Source: Candidatus Parcubacteria bacterium
GTDB taxonomy: Bacteria > Patescibacteriota > Minisyncoccia > Phycocordibacterales > UBA1006
Assembly: GCA_027031875.1 (NCBI GenBank)
Contig: JALVPH010000066.1
Span: 3,641-9,606 of the forward strand
DNA length: 5,966 nucleotides
Reading direction: 5' to 3'
Shown here: positions 1-5,845 of the stretch, piece by piece
How positions within the stretch are numbered: position 1 is the stretch's first letter
Layout: each line of letters begins with the position of its first letter
Notes under the pieces: model-generated
Databases searched by the model: none
Seen by the model: the letters and a program-made list of their open reading frames with translations, nothing else
Told to the model about the DNA's origin: nothing
Made by a program: the position numbers and the translations under genes

Positions 1-184
1 TCTTATTGAGGCGGGAATGCACCATCACAGAAATAATCTCTACATCGGAAAAATCTCCTTCCGTTTCCTGGACTGGATCATGGTAAATCCGCGCATTCGG
101 AAAAGCGCGGAGCGGAAAATCCTCCTCTCCGTGCTTTACCTCAAAGAATGCAATATGATTTTCTGATACTTCTTTTTTATCCAT
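1..184 (-). CDS. Probable D-isomer-specific 2-hydroxyacid dehydrogenase, N-terminal part (cut by window edge)
   Basis: Only the first 61 codons are in the window; the gene continues past base 1. The start is the ATG at 184-182, nine bases after the nitroreductase stop, with only a weak purine-rich stretch (AGAATAGAGAA) before it. The peptide contains IAFFEVKHGEE near residues 11-20 and a stretch reading DVEIISVMVHSRLNK near residues 47-61. This resembles the first Rossmann-like (catalytic) half of D-lactate dehydrogenase and phosphoglycerate dehydrogenase relatives, where a phrase such as 'aeiisvfihsk' precedes a conserved block 'lp.LKlIatrstGfDhID'. That block would lie outside the window, as would the NAD-binding GxGxxG motif and the catalytic Arg/Glu/His, so the enzyme class is inferred from the N-terminus alone. 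The family reduces 2-keto acids to D-2-hydroxy acids with NADH. The tight spacing suggests cotranscription with the nitroreductase. Confidence 0.55.
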   Translation of the reverse strand, partial: MDKKEVSENHIAFFEVKHGEEDFPLRAFPNARIYHDPVQETEGDFSDVEIISVMVHSRLNK

Positions 185-193
185 TTCTCTATT

Positions 194-868
194 CTAAATG
201 TTTTTTGGAAAATGAGAAACAATCTCAGAGAGCGGAAATCTTGTCTTCGCAAGTTTTTGATCTGGATCACCTTCTTTTCTATACCCAAGAACTCCCACAA
301 GAACTGAACCATAATTCGTTCCTTCAAGACCGAGAATTCTATCGTATGCTTCCCTATCAAACACCTCCATTGGGGTCATATCAATTCCTCGCTCTGGAGC
401 AACGATATGGAGAACTCCCATCACAAGGTATGCCTGTTTCTGCGTCCATGTAAATTGATCATCAATGCTATGAACAATCTTCTTCGTAAGATCTTCCAAC
501 TCTTGAAGATCACCCCTCTCAAAACCACGCAACTTTTCTGTACGCTCGATGAAGCGTTCAATGTAGCCATCAGGAACACTTTTCATTGAAGCGATTACAA
601 TGAGGTGGGATGCATCAGCAACATCAATGCCGTGAAAAGAATACTCAGCGAGTTTCTCTTTTGTTTCATCATCGTCTATCACGATGAAGCGATACGGTTG
701 AAGCCCGAGTGCTGATGCAGAGAGGTTCATCGATTCTAATACATATCGAATATCTTCATCGGGAATTTTCTTTCCCTTCTCGTAGTGTTTTGTCGCGTAA
801 CGCGACGAGAGAATATCGTAAATCATCATAAGCTTTGGTGTATTATGTAGCGAATAATCACCTTTCAT
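194..868 (-). CDS. Nitroreductase-family FMN oxidoreductase (NfsB-like)
   Basis: The 224-residue protein fits the compact, oxygen-insensitive NAD(P)H nitroreductase/flavin reductase fold, usually an FMN-binding homodimer of about 215-220 residues that reduces nitro compounds, quinones or flavins by two-electron transfer. Visible signs are SSRYATKHY at residues 21-29 (the FMN-phosphate-binding R..[ST][KR] region seen as RHSTKAF in E. coli NfsB), SASALGLQPYRFIVI at 50-64 (matching the SSTNSQPWHFIV block), DASHLIVI at 85-92, TPMEVFD at 165-171, and a C-terminal G(Y/H)...AKTRFPL block at 195-212. The natural substrate cannot be read from sequence. I chose the ATG at 868 because GAGAGAGGAG (882-873) sits four bases before it, the best ribosome binding site in the window. 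However, residues 1-13 do not match the family, whose homology begins near MIYDIL at residue 15, so the ATGs at 829 or 826 remain possible. The stop is TAG. A terminator hairpin lies just upstream. Confidence 0.88.
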   Translation of the reverse strand: MKGDYSLHNTPKLMMIYDILSSRYATKHYEKGKKIPDEDIRYVLESMNLSASALGLQPYRFIVIDDDETKEKLAEYSFHGIDVADASHLIVIASMKSVPDGYIERFIERTEKLRGFERGDLQELEDLTKKIVHSIDDQFTWTQKQAYLVMGVLHIVAPERGIDMTPMEVFDREAYDRILGLEGTNYGSVLVGVLGYRKEGDPDQKLAKTRFPLSEIVSHFPKNI

Positions 869-891
869 TCTACTCCTCTCTCAGGAAAAAG

Positions 892-916
892 AAAAATCCT
901 CCTAATGAGGATTTTT
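892..916 (-). terminator. Rho-independent terminator after the glutaredoxin gene
   Basis: A perfect 10-bp inverted repeat has arms 892-901 and 907-916 around a 5-base loop (902-906). The core is AATCCTC/GAGGATT. Read on the minus strand, the hairpin ends in a T-rich tail (TTTTTCTTTTT, 896-886). It lies 15 bases past the glutaredoxin stop and immediately upstream of the nitroreductase ribosome binding site. The plus strand also has a T-run after the stem (912-917), but no plus-strand gene is visible to use it. Confidence 0.85.
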
Positions 917-931
917 TCTCTGTACCCAAAA

Positions 932-1165
932 CTATAGTCCAAGAAGTTCTGCAATTCGTGGTTGATTGAATCCGATGATAATCTCATCTCCAATCTTGAT
1001 TACAGGAACTCCCATCTGTCCTGTGAGTTCTACCATTTCCATTCGCTTTTCTACATTTTCTGCGACATTGTAGTCTGTAAATGGAATGTTATTTTCCTTA
1101 AGGTAAGCTTTTGCCATATTACAGAACTGACATGTTGGTGTTGAGTAAATTGTAACTTCTTTCAT
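932..1165 (-). CDS. Small glutaredoxin-like thioredoxin-fold protein (YruB/NrdH type)
   Basis: This 77-residue protein is a minimal thioredoxin fold. It opens with the strand MKEVTIYSTP, followed by the redox motif C12-Q-F-C15 at the start of helix 1. The conserved cis-proline is P54 in GQMGVPVIKIGDEII (residues 49-63), and the C-terminal GFNQPRIAELLGL helix binds at the usual GF(D/N) position. The pattern is that of the small YruB-like glutaredoxins, close to NrdH; these act as dithiol-disulfide reductants, taking electrons from glutathione or, more often in such lineages, from thioredoxin reductase. The partner cannot be told here. The start at 1165 was preferred over an upstream ATG at 1216 because homology begins exactly at MKEVTIYS and the 17 extra residues have no family counterpart. 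There is no strong ribosome binding site (AAGAACAGT precedes the ATG). The stop is TAG, followed by a clear terminator. Confidence 0.9.
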   Translation of the reverse strand: MKEVTIYSTPTCQFCNMAKAYLKENNIPFTDYNVAENVEKRMEMVELTGQMGVPVIKIGDEIIIGFNQPRIAELLGL

Positions 1166-1183
1166 ACTGTTCTTATCAAAATA

Positions 1184-1220
1184 ATTATACGTATTACTAA
1201 TGTGTAACGCGCACATTGTA
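1184..1220 (-). promoter_or_regulatory. Candidate promoter region for the glutaredoxin gene
   Basis: The 80-base gap after mreC holds two -10-like hexamers on the minus strand. One is a consensus TATAAT at 1189-1184, giving a leader of about 12 bases. The other is TACAAT at 1220-1215 preceded by TGC, which makes an extended -10. Neither has a recognisable -35 at 16-18 bases. A 6-bp inverted repeat (1199-1204 and 1212-1217) lies where the -35 of the proximal element would be. This is plausible because the gene needs its own promoter if transcription of mreC stops, but no mreC terminator hairpin is evident, so read-through is an alternative. Confidence 0.35.
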
Positions 1221-1245
1221 GCACGAAATAGAAAAGGAGAAAGTA

Positions 1246-2061
1246 TTAAGAAAGCAAACTATTTTTTTCTTTTACAAAATTTTCTCCACAAAAGTCTCCA
1301 CTCCCGTTAAGTACCATCACAGATTGAATCTGACTTGGTGGGAGTATTGGTTCTACGATAATCATCTTCTTTGGATCTCGTGGATCAAAACGAATATGCG
1401 CAACATTTCCCAACGAAACCTCTGGAAGACACTGAAGTGATACCATATCTCTTTCGTTTACTTCCATATCTCGTGGAAGGAAGCTTATACTATTTTGTCC
1501 ATCCCCCTTGAGCTGAACACTCGCGTTAAGAGAATTTAGGATCCCTTCAATCTCAACATTATTTCTGGAAAAGAGAGAGAGGCGAGAGCTTCTCGGAAAT
1601 ACTTTTTCTATATACCCAATAGCTTCTCCAAGGCGAGAGATAACTACATCTCCTTGCTTGAAACCCTTATCTTCCCCTCCTTTTATAAGAAATACATCAC
1701 GAGAAGATTTATGGATAACCCACGTCTTCGTTCCCTCCATTTTCTCGAGTTCTTCTGTGGAAATTTCATTTTCAAGGAGGCGAACGCGGTTTTGGAGAAG
1801 AGAAATTTCTTTTTCCTTATCTCCTAACAAGCGAAGTGCTCGGACGAGCTCTTCTTGCGTAAGTGTTCGGGAGTCAAGCTTCTCACGTATGAATCTTGTA
1901 AGAAGTGTTGTGTTTGTAAGCTCTCGCACATAGATCGGTTCGAGAAGGAGCGCTGCTTTTTCTGGAATGGTAGAGTATTGGAAAAGAACGAATACAGCGA
2001 GGAGTGTTGTAAGAAGAGAGAGGAAAACACCTCTCCTCTTTTTACGAGAGCTCCTGTTCAT
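1246..2061 (-). CDS. mreC: MreC-like rod-shape-determining protein
   Basis: MreC is a bitopic membrane protein that links cytoplasmic MreB filaments to the periplasmic or exported wall-synthesis enzymes (RodA/PBP2) of the elongasome. From the chosen start this protein has 271 residues, at the short end of the family. A basic N-terminus (NRSSRKKRR) precedes one membrane segment at about residues 12-28. A helical, charged heptad-like stretch at about 60-110 reads as the dimerising coiled coil. After it come two beta-rich blocks, including VFLIKGGEDKGFKQGDVVIS and IGYIEKVFPRSSRLSLFSRN (about 123-166), which match the MreC 'G..dGv..G..Vv...G.vG.v..v...ss.v.l.td' pattern. Its position directly after mreB supports the call. 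The start is uncertain: ATGs at 2103, 2088 and 2061 are all in frame and none has a good ribosome binding site. I took 2061 because it overlaps mreB by only 20 bases and places the basic, membrane-proximal region at the N-terminus. No mreD follows. Confidence 0.85.
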   Translation of the reverse strand: MNRSSRKKRRGVFLSLLTTLLAVFVLFQYSTIPEKAALLLEPIYVRELTNTTLLTRFIREKLDSRTLTQEELVRALRLLGDKEKEISLLQNRVRLLENEISTEELEKMEGTKTWVIHKSSRDVFLIKGGEDKGFKQGDVVISRLGEAIGYIEKVFPRSSRLSLFSRNNVEIEGILNSLNASVQLKGDGQNSISFLPRDMEVNERDMVSLQCLPEVSLGNVAHIRFDPRDPKKMIIVEPILPPSQIQSVMVLNGSGDFCGENFVKEKNSLLS

Positions 2062-3106
2062 CGTTTTCGTGGATAAGAATCTGCTCATAGTTTTCAAAAT
2101 CATTAAAGATATTTTCTGTTCCTCTTACGACCGCGTGAAGTGGATCTTCTGCGACATGGACAGGAATTCCTTCAAGTTCTTCGCTAATAAGCTCATTTAA
2201 GCCTCGAATACCAGCACCTCCCCCCACGAGGAAAATCCCTCGTTGCATAATATCCGCAACGAGCTCAGGAGGTGTCTGTTCAAGAACAGCTTTTACCTCT
2301 TCCACGAGTGTTGTAATGGAGTCGCGAATCGCAAGGAAGATGTCCGTGTGTACGATACGGATTTGACGAGGGAGACCGGTAATAATGTCTCGCCCTCTCA
2401 CGATTGACTCGAGTGCTTCTACCTCGTTATGATACACCGCACCAATTTGAATTTTCACCTCTTCAGCAGTCTTCTCTCCAATGAGAATGTTGTGCGCGTC
2501 TCGCATATACTGGATAATGTCACTATTGAGACGATCTCCTGCAATCTTCAAGTTCTTTGAGTGGACAATTCCAGAGAGGGAGATAACTGCGATATCAGCT
2601 GTTCCTCCCCCGATGTCAATTACCATTGACCCAATCGCTTCTCGCACAGGAAGTCCAATTCCTACTGCAGCTGCCATTGGTTCTTCTACAATGTAAACTT
2701 CTCGTGCTCCTGCGTTGTGTGCAGCATCAAACACCGCACGTTGTTCCACATTTGTAATTCCTGACGGAACACCCACAATGACACGAGGACGGAAGAATTT
2801 CTTTGAGAGCCGTTCCACTTTTCCGATGAAGTATGCGAGCATCTCCTGTGTCACATCAAAATCGGAAATAACTCCTTCTACGAGTGGGCGAATTACTTCG
2901 ATGTGTTCAGGGTTTTTCCCAAGCATTTCTCGTGCTTCAGACCCTACCGCAACGATGCGTCCTGACTTCGTGTTCAATGCGACGACAGAAGGTTCGTTCA
3001 CGATAATCCCCTTTCCTTTCGCATACACGAGCGTGTTCGCTGTTCCTAAATCAATCCCGATGTCATTGGAAAAGCGGTTATACATTTTTTGCATGAGTTT
3101 TTTCAT
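2042..3106 (-). CDS. mreB: Rod-shape-determining actin homologue MreB
   Basis: MreB polymerises on ATP into membrane-bound filaments that guide lateral peptidoglycan synthesis. The 354 residues are near the usual 335-350. The actin-fold motifs are intact: phosphate-1 DIGIDLGTANT at 15-25, the EEPMAAAVG segment with catalytic-type Glu at 141-149, phosphate-2 VIDIGGGTAD at 162-171, and the adenosine motif GGGAGIRGL at 295-303 (commonly GGGALLRGL, so slightly divergent). The first dozen residues (MKKLMQKMYNRF) alternate basic and hydrophobic side chains, consistent with the amphipathic membrane-binding N-terminus of Gram-negative-type MreB. A charged tail of about 15 residues extends past the conserved end. 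The start at 3106 is chosen because it overlaps the proS TGA as ATGA, a typical coupling arrangement, although ATGs also occur at codons 5 and 8. The stop is TAA, inside the start of mreC. Confidence 0.97.
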   Translation of the reverse strand: MKKLMQKMYNRFSNDIGIDLGTANTLVYAKGKGIIVNEPSVVALNTKSGRIVAVGSEAREMLGKNPEHIEVIRPLVEGVISDFDVTQEMLAYFIGKVERLSKKFFRPRVIVGVPSGITNVEQRAVFDAAHNAGAREVYIVEEPMAAAVGIGLPVREAIGSMVIDIGGGTADIAVISLSGIVHSKNLKIAGDRLNSDIIQYMRDAHNILIGEKTAEEVKIQIGAVYHNEVEALESIVRGRDIITGLPRQIRIVHTDIFLAIRDSITTLVEEVKAVLEQTPPELVADIMQRGIFLVGGGAGIRGLNELISEELEGIPVHVAEDPLHAVVRGTENIFNDFENYEQILIHENDEQELS

Positions 3107-4368
3107 ATGGTTTCGATGCGTTGTTGAAGTTCTGCGAGGAGGCGATCTTGAGCAATGTATTCTACCTCATCACCTTTCCTCTCTTTTAATTCTACTCCAC
3201 CTTGTTCCTTTGATCGTTCTGAAAGTACTACGCGGTAAGGAATTCCAAATAAGTCAGCATCTGCGAGCTTTTCACCTGGGCGTGCTGATCGATCATCATA
3301 GAGGACTTCAATACCTGCGTTTTTCAAATCATGGTAGAGGTTCTCTGCCTCAATCCTCAATGTATCATTCTCTCCAAAGACAAGAAGGTGAACCTGGAAA
3401 GGAGCAATAGATTCTGGCCATATGAACCCTCTCTCATCACTCATCGTTTCAGCGATAACACCCACAAGTCGAGTAATTCCTATTCCATACGAACCCATAT
3501 ATACAAATTGCTCAGTTCCATTCTCGTCCTTGAAGGTAAGGTTGAGTGCTCGAGAGAATTTCTCCCCAAGAGAGAAAATGTTCCCAACCTCAACTGCTTT
3601 CGCCTCTCGTAACTCTTCGCGACTAAGAGAGAGATCCTTGAGAACTTCTTCGTTCAGTGCTTCTTCATTAACCGCGATATGTTGTTCATCGCTAATATAG
3701 ATAGTATCTTCCCCAACTTCGGAGAGTGTTTGAAATTCGTGCGAATAAGGAGAGAACGATCCACCGAGTGCGTAGGTAAGGTAGGTACTGCCACCAAGTC
3801 CAAGTTTCTCATAGATACGGAGGTATGCATCTTTTACTTTCTCATAGAACGTGTCGTGTTCCTCTTTTGAACGAGCAAAGGAGTAGAGCGCCTTCCAATT
3901 GAATTCCCTCCCCCGCATGAGTCCGGATTTTGCACGCTCCTCATTTCGAAAAATAGTGCGAATATCATACACCGCAATAGGAAGATCCCGATAGGAAGAA
4001 ATGAATGATTTCATCATTGAAGTGATTGCTTCCTCGTGAGTAAATGCGAGACCAAGCTGTTGCCCACTTTTGAGTTCGGTTTTGAACCAATTATCGACGA
4101 TCTCGTCATTCCATCTTCCTGATTGTTCCCACGCTTCTTTTTTTTGAAGTGCGCTTGATTGTATCTCAAGCGCACCGAGCCCGTCCATTTCATCACGGAT
4201 AATATTCTCTATTTTTCTCACTACACGAAGCCCAAGCGGAAGTAAATCGTACACCCCCGCCATTTCCTTGTGAATGAATCCAGCACGGATGAGGAGTTGT
4301 GCATTTCTTGCTTCTTCATCGCGAGGTGCTTCCTTTCGTGTCTTCGTAAAGAGTTGAGATTGCTTCAT
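3103..4368 (-). CDS. proS: Proline-tRNA ligase, compact form without the editing insertion
   Basis: This is a class II aminoacyl-tRNA synthetase that attaches proline to tRNA-Pro in the cytoplasm. It has 421 residues from the chosen start, against about 570 for E. coli-type ProS. Motifs visible are the N-terminal LFTKTRKEAP...LLIRAGFIHK...GVYDLLPLG block (6-45), the THEE loop at 110-113, motif 2 FRNEERAKSGLMRGREF at 140-156, AVEVGNIFSLG at 258-268, motif 3 GSYGIGITRLV at 292-302, and the anticodon-binding domain from about 325 to the end (VLYDDRSARPGEKLADADLFGIP). Only about 30 residues link the SHEF block (209-212) to AVEVGNIF, where bacterial enzymes usually carry an editing insertion of about 180 residues. 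In-frame ATGs exist at 4380, 4377 and 4368. I chose 4368 because MKQSQLF matches the family start and a promoter -10 lies seven bases before it, covering the two upstream ATGs. It overlaps mreB by four bases and probably heads the proS-mreB-mreC operon. Confidence 0.95.
   Translation of the reverse strand: MKQSQLFTKTRKEAPRDEEARNAQLLIRAGFIHKEMAGVYDLLPLGLRVVRKIENIIRDEMDGLGALEIQSSALQKKEAWEQSGRWNDEIVDNWFKTELKSGQQLGLAFTHEEAITSMMKSFISSYRDLPIAVYDIRTIFRNEERAKSGLMRGREFNWKALYSFARSKEEHDTFYEKVKDAYLRIYEKLGLGGSTYLTYALGGSFSPYSHEFQTLSEVGEDTIYISDEQHIAVNEEALNEEVLKDLSLSREELREAKAVEVGNIFSLGEKFSRALNLTFKDENGTEQFVYMGSYGIGITRLVGVIAETMSDERGFIWPESIAPFQVHLLVFGENDTLRIEAENLYHDLKNAGIEVLYDDRSARPGEKLADADLFGIPYRVVLSERSKEQGGVELKERKGDEVEYIAQDRLLAELQQRIETI
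4149..4175. repeat. Perfect 10-bp inverted repeat inside proS
   Basis: The arms GTGCGCTTGA (4149-4158) and TCAAGCGCAC (4166-4175) pair perfectly around a 7-base loop. The repeat falls over ProS residues 65-74, early in the gene (about 195-220 bases from its start). On the minus strand it is followed three bases later by a run of eight A's, so it is not a terminator for the sense transcript. It may be chance, or an mRNA hairpin within the coding region. Confidence 0.6.
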
Positions 4369-4375
4369 ACTCGCC

Positions 4376-4403
4376 ATCATACACGAAGAGAGGTGAAATT
4401 CAA
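4376..4403 (-). promoter_or_regulatory. Candidate promoter of proS-mreB-mreC (leaderless start)
   Basis: On the minus strand TTGAAT (4403-4398) and TATGAT (4381-4376) are separated by 16 bases, a reasonable sigma70-type pair matching 4/6 and 5/6 of consensus. Seven bases after the -10 comes the A of the proS ATG at 4368, so the transcript would begin at or one base before the start codon. No Shine-Dalgarno-like sequence precedes that ATG, which agrees with a leaderless mRNA. The -35 sits directly past the T-tail of the gltX terminator. Confidence 0.55.
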
Positions 4404-4408
4404 TAGAA

Positions 4409-4428
4409 AAAGCGGAGTAACCCGCTTT
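4409..4428 (-). terminator. Rho-independent terminator after gltX
   Basis: A 7-bp perfect stem, AAAGCGG (4409-4415) with CCGCTTT (4422-4428), encloses a 6-base loop. Read on the minus strand it ends in CCGCTTTTTC, giving a short U-tail. It begins 16 bases after the gltX stop codon and just before the proS promoter, so gltX is probably a separate transcription unit from proS. Confidence 0.75.
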
Positions 4429-4444
4429 GTCTCACTACGTCATC

Positions 4445-5770
4445 TTAACTCTTTATCGCTTCCTCAATCCGCGCAAGCGATTCTTCCTTTCCAAGAATTT
4501 CTAAGAGGGTAAATGGATCTGGAGATTTCTCTTTTCCGGAGAGTGCGTAGCGAAGTGGCCAGAGGACGTTCCCTCTTCCCTGTTCCTCTGCGTAAGGCCA
4601 GATGAGCTCCTTCGTCTTTTCTGCGGTAAATGCTCCCTCATAGTTAGTGAGAAGTTCCTTAAGATGGAGAAGGTGTCGTGCTGTTTCCTCTGCGTCCGCT
4701 TTCTTCCATACGAGCTTCTCCCTATCAATAGCTGGGCGCTCGAAAAAGTAATCGAGGTCTCCATTCTCAATCATCTCCTGTAAGTCGCGATATGCTTCTA
4801 CACGTTCACGAATGAGTGGGAGAATCTTTTGGAACATTTCCTCATTAAACCCTTTCTGCTTTTCTCTATACTCAGCGATAACAGGTTCAATGTAGGAGAG
4901 AAACTCCTCGTCGCTTAAACGCTGGAGGTATTTTTTGTTAATCCAATAGAGCTTCTCAATATTGAACACTCCCCCACTCTTTTGCACGCGTTCAAGACGA
5001 AACTCTTTCACGAGTTCCTCTTTCGTCATTACCTCCCTCTCATCTCCTGGGTTCCAACCAATGAATGCGAGAAAGTTTATGAGTGATTCTGGAAGGATCC
5101 CAAGATCACGATACTCAAGTGCAGGAATAACCTCCGGATCTCGTTTCGAGAGCTTTCCTCCTCGTGGACTCATAATGAGCGGAATGTGTGCATACTGCGG
5201 ACGAGTGAATCCAAGCGCTTCAAGAATGAGAATCTGACGAGGAGTGTTATTGATGTGTTCCTGTCCCCGTATCACGTGCGTCACTCCCATAAGTCCGTCA
5301 TCTACCACAACCGTGAAGTGATAAATGGGATTCTCCTTATTTCGCGCAATCACAAAATCTCCAAGCTCCGTCGTATCAAACTCAATGTCTCCAAGGATGA
5401 TGTCGTGGAAGCGGACTTTCACATTTGGATTTTTGAAACGGATAACGGGTTTTGTAGGATCATCTTTTGACGCTTCTGCCTCATACGCTTTTCCAGAATC
5501 AATGAGCTTTTGAAGTTGTTCTTGGTAGATGGAAAGGCGATCTGATTGACGATAGAATTCATCATAATCAAGACCAAGCCATGCGAGCGTCTCCTTCATA
5601 TTTTCCTCATACTCCGGTTTTGAGCGTTCCCTATCAGTATCTTCAGAGCGAAGGATAAACTTCCCATCATTTTGCCGCGCGAAAAGGTAGTTGTAGAGCG
5701 CAGTCCTCACTCCTCCGACATGGAATTTTCCCGTTGGCGAAGGCGCCATTCGTGTAACTATCTGTGACAT
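4445..5770 (-). CDS. gltX: Glutamate-tRNA ligase
   Basis: This is a class I synthetase charging glutamate onto tRNA-Glu and, if non-discriminating, also onto tRNA-Gln; that cannot be settled here. The 441 residues are shorter than the usual 465-490. Motifs visible are APSPTGKFHVGG at 9-20 (the HIGH signature as HVGG), LRSEDTDRERS at 40-50, VVVDDGLMGVTHVIRGQEHINNTPRQ at 154-179 (internal pieces VDDG and RGQEH), the KMSKS-type loop KLSKR at 206-210, and a C-terminal anticodon-binding helical domain ending in the familiar LWPLRYALSG and LLEILGKEESLARI blocks (403-434). The stretch between GKAYEAEA and PVIRFKNP (about 94-115) is roughly 30 residues shorter than in E. coli, deleting its Cys/His zinc-binding segment. 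After KLSKR, DPEV replaces the common HGAV. The start at 5770 places homology at IVTRMAPSPTG; an ATG at 5875 would add 35 non-matching residues. The stop is TAA. Confidence 0.96.
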   Translation of the reverse strand: MSQIVTRMAPSPTGKFHVGGVRTALYNYLFARQNDGKFILRSEDTDRERSKPEYEENMKETLAWLGLDYDEFYRQSDRLSIYQEQLQKLIDSGKAYEAEASKDDPTKPVIRFKNPNVKVRFHDIILGDIEFDTTELGDFVIARNKENPIYHFTVVVDDGLMGVTHVIRGQEHINNTPRQILILEALGFTRPQYAHIPLIMSPRGGKLSKRDPEVIPALEYRDLGILPESLINFLAFIGWNPGDEREVMTKEELVKEFRLERVQKSGGVFNIEKLYWINKKYLQRLSDEEFLSYIEPVIAEYREKQKGFNEEMFQKILPLIRERVEAYRDLQEMIENGDLDYFFERPAIDREKLVWKKADAEETARHLLHLKELLTNYEGAFTAEKTKELIWPYAEEQGRGNVLWPLRYALSGKEKSPDPFTLLEILGKEESLARIEEAIKS

Positions 5771-5778
5771 ATGATGAG

Positions 5779-5806
5779 AGTATAACAGAGAATCAGCGTT
5801 TTGGAA
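5779..5806 (-). promoter_or_regulatory. Proximal candidate promoter of gltX (extended -10, nearly leaderless)
   Basis: On the minus strand TGT-TATACT (5787-5779) forms an extended -10 element. The best -35 at 16 bases is TTCCAA (5806-5801), which is weak, as is common with extended -10 promoters. The expected start point is near 5772, two bases before the gltX ATG at 5770. No ribosome binding site lies at a usable distance from this ATG; the only strong one (AAGGAGGAG, 5819-5811) is 40 bases upstream. Confidence 0.45.
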
Positions 5807-5845
5807 TTTACTCCTCCTTACACGAGAGTATTGACATATGTGCGC

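Noticed and set aside
1246..2103. Longest possible mreC start at 2103
   Set aside because: It would overlap mreB by 62 bases and has no ribosome binding site; the added residues before the basic stretch look like read-out of the mreB tail. It is not strictly excluded.
3100..3110. Alternative genetic code with TGA read as glycine
   Set aside because: TGA at the proS end coincides with the mreB ATG as ATGA and ProS ends at the family's expected C-terminus, so TGA acts as a stop here.
2715..3410. A 231-codon plus-strand open frame opposite mreB and proS
   Set aside because: It lies antisense across the boundary of two confidently identified genes, its composition (rich in Ser, Arg, Phe, Thr) is what reverse-complement reading gives, and no family motif or good start context is visible.
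4138..4175. Programmed -1 frameshift site at the A8 run in proS
   Set aside because: The hairpin lies before the A-run on the sense strand, not after it, and the ProS reading frame continues intact with all downstream motifs, so no shifted product is supported.
148..5513. Other short plus-strand open frames throughout (for example near 148-453, 1658-1933, 3422-3700, 4962-5237)
   Set aside because: Each lies antisense to a recognised minus-strand gene and shows no domain, ribosome binding site or conserved motif; they are frame shadows.
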